From positions 33,705,000 through 33,768,999 of the forward strand of contig NC_054866.1 in the NCBI RefSeq assembly GCF_018320785.1: a DNA stretch of 64,000 nt, in the 5' to 3' direction. Made by a program: the position numbers and the translations under genes. The first letter of the stretch is position 1. Each line of letters opens with the position of its first letter. Origin of the DNA: Cheilinus undulatus. Its lineage: Eukaryota > Chordata > Actinopteri > Labriformes > Labridae. This document shows, in pieces, positions 58,808 through 64,000 of the stretch. Under the pieces are notes generated by a model. The model was not told the origin of the DNA. It searched no databases and saw nothing but the letters and a program-made list of their open reading frames with translations.

Positions 58808-59322
58808 TGTGGGAGAAAAAAGCGATACAGCATTGTATCGTGGTATTTTGTCTGGTGATATATTGTATCGTCTCATCCACCAAGTATCTTTTTTTTTTTT
58901 TTTCAAAATTAATTGCTAATATGAAATGAAGTTTATGGTAATGGAAAAATAAAATCAATTGTTTAAGACAGTTGTTTGTCCAGTGAGGTCGGCAGAGGTG
59001 ATGGTCATAGAGCAGGAGAAAGTTTGTACAACCACCAGGGGAAGGACATTAGGAATGCAAGCAGGGCATGAATGAGATGGACATGACACATGAGGTTTGC
59101 AAGAAGTGCTACATGAAAATAAAATACTTCAGAGATATGACAGACATGAAGGCAAGATTAATGCTAAATCAGCTAAACAGTTGGAAAAAATGGTGTAGAT
59201 GGCAATATATCGCAATTCTCACTGTATTGCAAAATGTTTAAAATCACAATAATATCGAATCATGACACAAATATCATGATAATATTGTATCGTGGGGCCA
59301 CTAGTGATTCCCACCCCTAATA
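58808..59322. mobile_element. Non-autonomous element with ATTGTATCGTGG ends
   Basis: The left side has AGCATTGTATCGTGGTATTTTG. The right side has AATATTGTATCGTGGGGCC ending GTGATTCCCACCCCTAATAG; its complement begins GGGGTGGGAATCACTAGTGG, a common start of fish elements. The inverted match is partial and boundaries are approximate. Confidence 0.5.
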
Positions 59323-59694
59323 GCTTGAATAGATGTGGTCAGACAACATGACAGATATTTTCCTCCCATCATTTTCTGACTGATAATATTCTGGGGACTG
59401 AATAGAGCTCTGGAGGGCCAAATGTGGCCCAAGGGTGGCCTACACCCTAGACCCACAGCCAGTGTAACATAACTGCTATGACAGTGATGGGTGAAATCTA
59501 ACTAACTTGAGGTTATTTAATGGTGTGAGATTGTTGGACAGCCCAAGTCATCATACATTTCTAAGGGATGTAATCTATCACTTCACACCTAGGAGGTACA
59601 GGTGTAAAACTTAAGTTATAACTTGGGCCTTTGTTGGTACTATATCTTAGTTGGTGCAACACCTTAAATATTGTTGTGTGTACATTCAGTTCAA

Positions 59695-60060
59695 TTCATC
59701 CATCCATCCATTTTCTATACCGCTTATCCCGTTCGGGGTCGCGGGGGCCTGGAGCCTATCCCAGCTATCATTGGGTGAGAGGCGGGGTACACCCTGGACT
59801 GGTTGCCAGTCAGTCGCAGGGCTGACATAGAGAGACAGACAACTAGGCAACTCATATTCACACCTACCAATTTAGAGTCACAAGTTAACCTGATGAGCAT
59901 GTCTTTGGTGGTGGGAGGAACCTGGAGTACCCGGAGAGAACCCACGTGTACACGGGGAGAACATACAAACTCCACACAGAAAGGCCCTGACCGCTAAGCG
60001 AACCAGGGACCTTCTTGCTGTGAGGCAACAGCATGAACCCCTGCGCAGCCGTGCAGCCCC
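59695..60060 (+). repeat. Abundant teleost interspersed repeat, copy 2
   Basis: Same family as 33231-33575, less decayed: ATCCATCCATCCATTTTCTA, TACCGCTTATCCCGTTCGGG, GTACCCGGAGAGAACCCACG, CTTCTTGCTGTGAGGCAACA. It is followed by AATTCAATTCAACTTTATTT, another common repeat terminus (60061-60130). Confidence 0.85.
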
Positions 60061-60322
60061 AATTCAATTCAACTTTATTTTTAAAGCACATTTAAAACGA
60101 CCAGGGTTTATCAAATTGCTTCACAGTAGCAAAGTAGAGAAAATTAAAGTAAGTCCAAACATATTTTACGGCTATGCTATGTTTGGATTTATACATAGCT
60201 GCTGCAACCCATAGCAGGGCTTACACAGGCAGCCTCACACTTCTTCTCACACGCAAAACTACAGTGTAGTGTAACATTGGTGTCATTTTTCCATCCATGC
60301 AGGTTGTGTGCTTGCTTGCTTT

Positions 60323-61403
60323 AGGGCTGTCAGCATGATGCATTAATTGCAAATTGATTAAGGTCTATTTAGTGCTTTAAAAAAAAAACAAAAAAAAAAC
60401 CTCCATTAATTGCATGCATTATTATGGTTCTACAGCCACAGTGATATAAATAAGGAAGTGGGTCTGGCTGCAGACCAGACATTTCTGACGACCACTCTAT
60501 TTGATGAATAAGATAGTGGAACAAGTACTGAGGTCTAATCGAGAATTAAATTATGTATAGACCTGTTTTATAAGTAGCTACGTAAACGGTGGCTTATTTT
60601 AGCTTCATTATATATAGCTAAAGCTAACATAGCTACACTAGCTACGTAATTAATATTACTGCATAAGCCAATGTAGCTCAGTTAGCTTAAGCAATGTGAG
60701 CTTGGTAAATGTAGCTAAAGCTAACATAGTTATGCTAGCTACATAATGTTTGTTACTGCATAAGCCAATGTAGCTTAGATAGCTTAATATGAGCTTAGTA
60801 AATGTATCTTAAGCTAACATAGTTATGCTAGCAACATAATAAACATTACTGCATAAGCCAATGTAGCTCAGTTAGCTTAAGCAACGTGAGCTTAGTTAAT
60901 GTAGCTAAAGCTAACATAGTTACACTAGCTACATAATTAACTTTACTGTATAAGCCAATGTAGCTCATTTAGCTTAAGTAATGTGAGCGTAGTAAATGTA
61001 ACTAAGAATAATGTAGCTACACATACCCATATAGCTTAGATAGCTTCTTTGTGAGCTTAGCTTTAGCTTATTTAGCTACATAGCTACATTAGCTATGTAC
61101 ATCAACCATATTACTGTTCCCTTATTTTCATTTCAATCCAACACAAGCTCCCTTTTCCATGGTTATATTCATTTCATAATCTTCGGCTGTCCATAAGTGC
61201 TATATTTTCATTCAAAATAAAAGCAGGTCTGCAACCAAGCAGGAAGTCATTCACTCTTATTTAAGACAGGACAAAAATAAAAATTAAACAAAAGTAGTTT
61301 CAAAATAGTAGTATTTTAAAATGTAAGAAAAGGGGTTATTCATATTGAATTATAGAAAATCTAAGGTTAGTTGCTATTCAAATTTTAATTGTTTGACAGC
61401 TCT
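60323..61403. mobile_element. GRGCTGTCA-ended element (about 1.08 kb) carrying a minisatellite
   Basis: The left end AGGGCTGTCAGCATGATGCA and the reverse complement of the right end AGAGCTGTCAAACAATTAAA are related, with TA at both junctions. They are the same type of termini as the inner element at 42504-44060. The interior holds the tandem array described separately. Confidence 0.65.
60594..61100. repeat. AGCT-rich tandem repeat, 93-97 bp period, about 4.5 units
   Basis: The marker TAAGCCAATGTAGCT recurs at about 60663, 60761, 60853 and 60951. Each unit contains AAAGCTAACATAG, a TAGCTACATAA-like word and GAGCTTAGTAAATGTA. Units are 90 percent or more alike by eye, with a decayed tail to about 61100. 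Confidence 0.85.
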
Positions 61404-63350
61404 ATACAACTTGTTTCCTTGGATTATGTGATGATTTTTTGACAGTCTAGAAAACAAACAGGCCAAATAGACCAAAACCTGCCGTGCAGCTATCACCCAC
61501 ACTGATGCTGCAGGTAAAGCCCATTTCTATGTTTGTTTTGTGCCTTTAAAACTCTAAATTATGTCAATCAGATGAGACCATAGAGTTTAATTAAACACTT
61601 GCATTAATTACAGGTAAAAGGAAAAAAGGTTGTAAATCCATGTGGGATGTTTGGTTTTACTGTTATTTATTTTTCTGTTGTTTAATTGCTAAGGTTTAAA
61701 TATTAGTATAGTTGGAAGAATGTAGGCATAGAGAATTTGTTTAAGGAAAAGCATATCAAATGTGGTTGTGCATTGTTCAATAAAAAACTCTTTCTTTTGT
61801 ATTCCAAAATATTTTCTTAAAGTTAAGCTTCTTTTAAAAAATGGCAGAAAGAAGATAGATTTTATTTTAATGGGAATTAAACAGAAACTCTTCCTCTGAA
61901 GTCTGATGTTCTATTTTTTGTTCAGTTTTCTGTTTCCATTCTCAAATCATCAACATGGCACTCTCTGAGTCCTCGTTGTGTCAAAATTGTGTTTATATTC
62001 TGTCAATTCTGAGAAGATCAGTCATTGGCAGCTGATCTAAAGTTGTAACTTTGAAGATGGCTGAAGAGAATCAGGTCTTTTGTGTTTGCCCTGCCAACCA
62101 GTTCAAGAGTTTGAGTTTGGCACCCTCTATTTCCAGCCACTTTCAACTTATTTCACTCTTTTCTAACTGCTTTTGCTTTTGACCTTGTTGAAAAAATATT
62201 GAAAATGAACAGACAATGCTGTGTCAACAGCTGATTATGTCTGGTGGGTTTAAATGTAGCAACAGAATGTTATACTTGCCTTGTTAGATTGGTTGAATGG
62301 CATACTTTTGAAGACATGAATTCGTAAAATTATCATAAATGCATGCATAGAAATGTATAACAATAAATATTGCATGATTCCAGGGGGCTCTTTAATGAAA
62401 AAGAATATCAACAGACCTCCATTGCCCCCCCCCCCAGGACCCAGGAGAGAGGAAAGAGTGACACACTGCCGACAAAAATCAACATAGATTTTAATTGTTT
62501 CATTGATAAAGCCCTAAAAAAAGGCCTATGCATGCTTTTCTTATCAAAAAACCTTTCTATAAACCTCTTAATAACAGCTTTACTATGGTTTTAGGGAGCT
62601 GTTTTTTTAGGGTTTGGGCTAGGCCTCTTATCTCCAGTGAAGGGCAATCTTAAAGGGATACTCCAACATTTTGGCAAATTCGCCCATTGCCATAAATGTT
62701 GAAGTATCCCTTTAAAAGAAAGATGCAAAAGAAAGATGATTAAAATAGGACAAAGGATTACACATATGATATGCACTGTTGGGACAAAAGAAACCCCTAA
62801 GGGCTTATAAGAGGGTCCCACTGAATATAAAACATAACAAACATTTGCTAAATCCTATCAGAAGGAAAAATACCTACTTGAGAAGAAGGAAATCATGCAA
62901 CCCAAATCTGAAAGGTAAAAATTTCAAAACAAAATCCTCTGTGTCAAAATAAAAGCCTACTTGGGTCTGGGGTCACTGACCCAAACCTCTATTCATTCTT
63001 TGTATTTTTTCCAGTACCTCCCCAATTTTAAAAAGTGAACAAATAAAATAAGACATGAAATCTTCTAGTTTGAACCAAAATAAAATGCTCAATATAATAC
63101 TGGGGTGTATTTTTAACAACAACAACAAAAAAAGCATAAAAACAAATTGATTTTAAAAATGGGTCATTTTTGACTCACCTGTACAAGAGTGCAGAGTGCA
63201 ATCAGTTGTGCATCTAAGGGTTAATGGCATCAAGATTAATGCAATAATGATCACTGCCCTAATGTAGACATTCCAGTGCAAACATTCAACCTACTGTACC
63301 TAAATATTCACCCAGAAATCTACTAAGTAACGATACTTCTCTGTCACAGA
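61404..63350. other. Region without recognised gene
   Basis: AT-rich DNA. Noted: a C-run at 62427-62436 and a hairpin-forming MITE-like sequence at 62652-62715. No supported exon. Confidence 0.5.
62652..62715. repeat. 64-bp hairpin-forming inverted repeat (TAAAGGGATACT)
   Basis: The left arm TAAAGGGATACTCCAACATT and the right arm AATGTTGAAGTATCCCTTTA are reverse complements with two or three mismatches around a 24-base loop. TAAAGGGATACT is a familiar terminus of fish DNA elements, so this is probably a minimal MITE. Confidence 0.75.
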
Positions 63351-64000
63351 AATCCTTTTTTCTCTGTCAATCATTTTGCTAATCTGTGGTAACCCTTCAG
63401 AGGGCCCCTAACCTCAGCTTTGAAACCTCTGTCTGATTTCACCCTCTGCATCAAACAAGAAAGTGAAAGTTGGTTAGATGACCTGGTGAGTATTAGAACC
63501 TCCCTCCAGGCATCAGTGATGTGAAATACTTTACAGTGTTTACGCTGTTGTTCAGTAGTAGAAAGATTGAACACAGTCATACTCTGTAAATGATCACTGA
63601 AGTAAACTGTGAGCCTGAACAACAGAGCAATAAAAAACACCAGAGCTGGATCATTGCAGTGAAAAAGTGTAAAGCCTGCAGGCAGAAGTTAGCTGACAGG
63701 GTTTAAGTCATATAGCCAGAAAACAGATTACACAATAAAACATTCACGGCGTACTCGGAGGAAACTTTATGGTAAGATGAAGATGATAGGAAAGAAAACT
63801 AAAGGAACACATTGCACTCTCATGATAACCTGCTAAATCCCAAAGGCATTAAGCAAACATAAAAACCAGACATCAAAGGAATGTACAGCGAACGCTGCCA
63901 GTGCTTATAATTAAGAGTTTCACTTTCCCTGTGCTGAGCAGGAGGCAGCAGCAGCAGCAGACCTCATACGCTGATTCTCAGCTTCTTTTACATGAGGGAT
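63350..64000. other. Complex non-repetitive block at the right edge
   Basis: Balanced composition, no repeat signature, ending near a short (CAG)n run at 63943-63960. It could belong to an exon, UTR or regulatory DNA of a gene that lies beyond the window. No protein family was recognised in any frame. Confidence 0.3.

Overview
The window looks like nuclear DNA from a ray-finned (teleost, probably percomorph) fish. The genes have many small exons with GT-AG introns. The three proteins I can rebuild are vertebrate ones with fish-like divergence. Intergenic and intronic DNA is full of typical fish repeats: Tc1-like remnants, TIR elements/MITEs, tRNA-derived SINEs, LINE 3' ends, and AT-rich micro- and minisatellites. 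The species cannot be named from the sequence alone. I saw no bacterial operon, CRISPR array or virus-derived gene.

Left part (1-22.9 kb, + strand): dixdc1 (Dixin, a DIX-domain Wnt-pathway/actin-linked protein). Fifteen coding exons join in phase to a protein of about 459 residues. This matches the short isoform, which lacks the CH domain and has its own promoter and a tiny first coding exon (1843-1865). Any CH-domain exons of the long isoform would lie left of the window. A poly(A) signal sits at 22848-22853.

Middle (23.3-26.8 kb, - strand): pih1d2, convergent with dixdc1 and complete in five exons (328 residues). It belongs to the PIH family that helps assemble axonemal dyneins. Its upstream flank holds a near-consensus RFX X-box and a forkhead motif, as expected for a cilia gene. 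In human, DLAT lies between DIXDC1 and PIH1D2; here it is absent.

29.7-40.7 kb, - strand: tmprss5 (spinesin), a type II transmembrane serine protease. I reconstructed a cytoplasmic N-terminus, a membrane segment, an SRCR-like stem and a trypsin-fold domain with a complete His/Asp/Ser triad. The ATG is the last codon of the first exon. One short stem exon may be missing from my model.

40.7-64 kb: no host gene recognised. It holds a three-layer nested transposon complex with an embedded tandem repeat (about 41.86-44.6 kb), a 5'-truncated LINE with a clean 16-bp target-site duplication (53.5-54.7 kb), hAT-type elements with 7-8 bp target duplications, a GGGCTGTCA-ended element carrying an AGCT-rich minisatellite (60.3-61.4 kb), and several complex non-repetitive blocks that could be conserved regulatory DNA (41.2-41.6, 48.0-48.5, 55.8-56.05, 63.35-64.0 kb).

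The three genes are not an operon. They are independent loci whose human relatives all lie in 11q23. I did not find a clear new biological system. The strongest candidates for follow-up are a compact palindromic CRE/CCAAT/TATA promoter-like module in a dixdc1 intron (13.1-13.4 kb), the ciliary promoter motifs of pih1d2, and the nested and minisatellite-carrying transposons.
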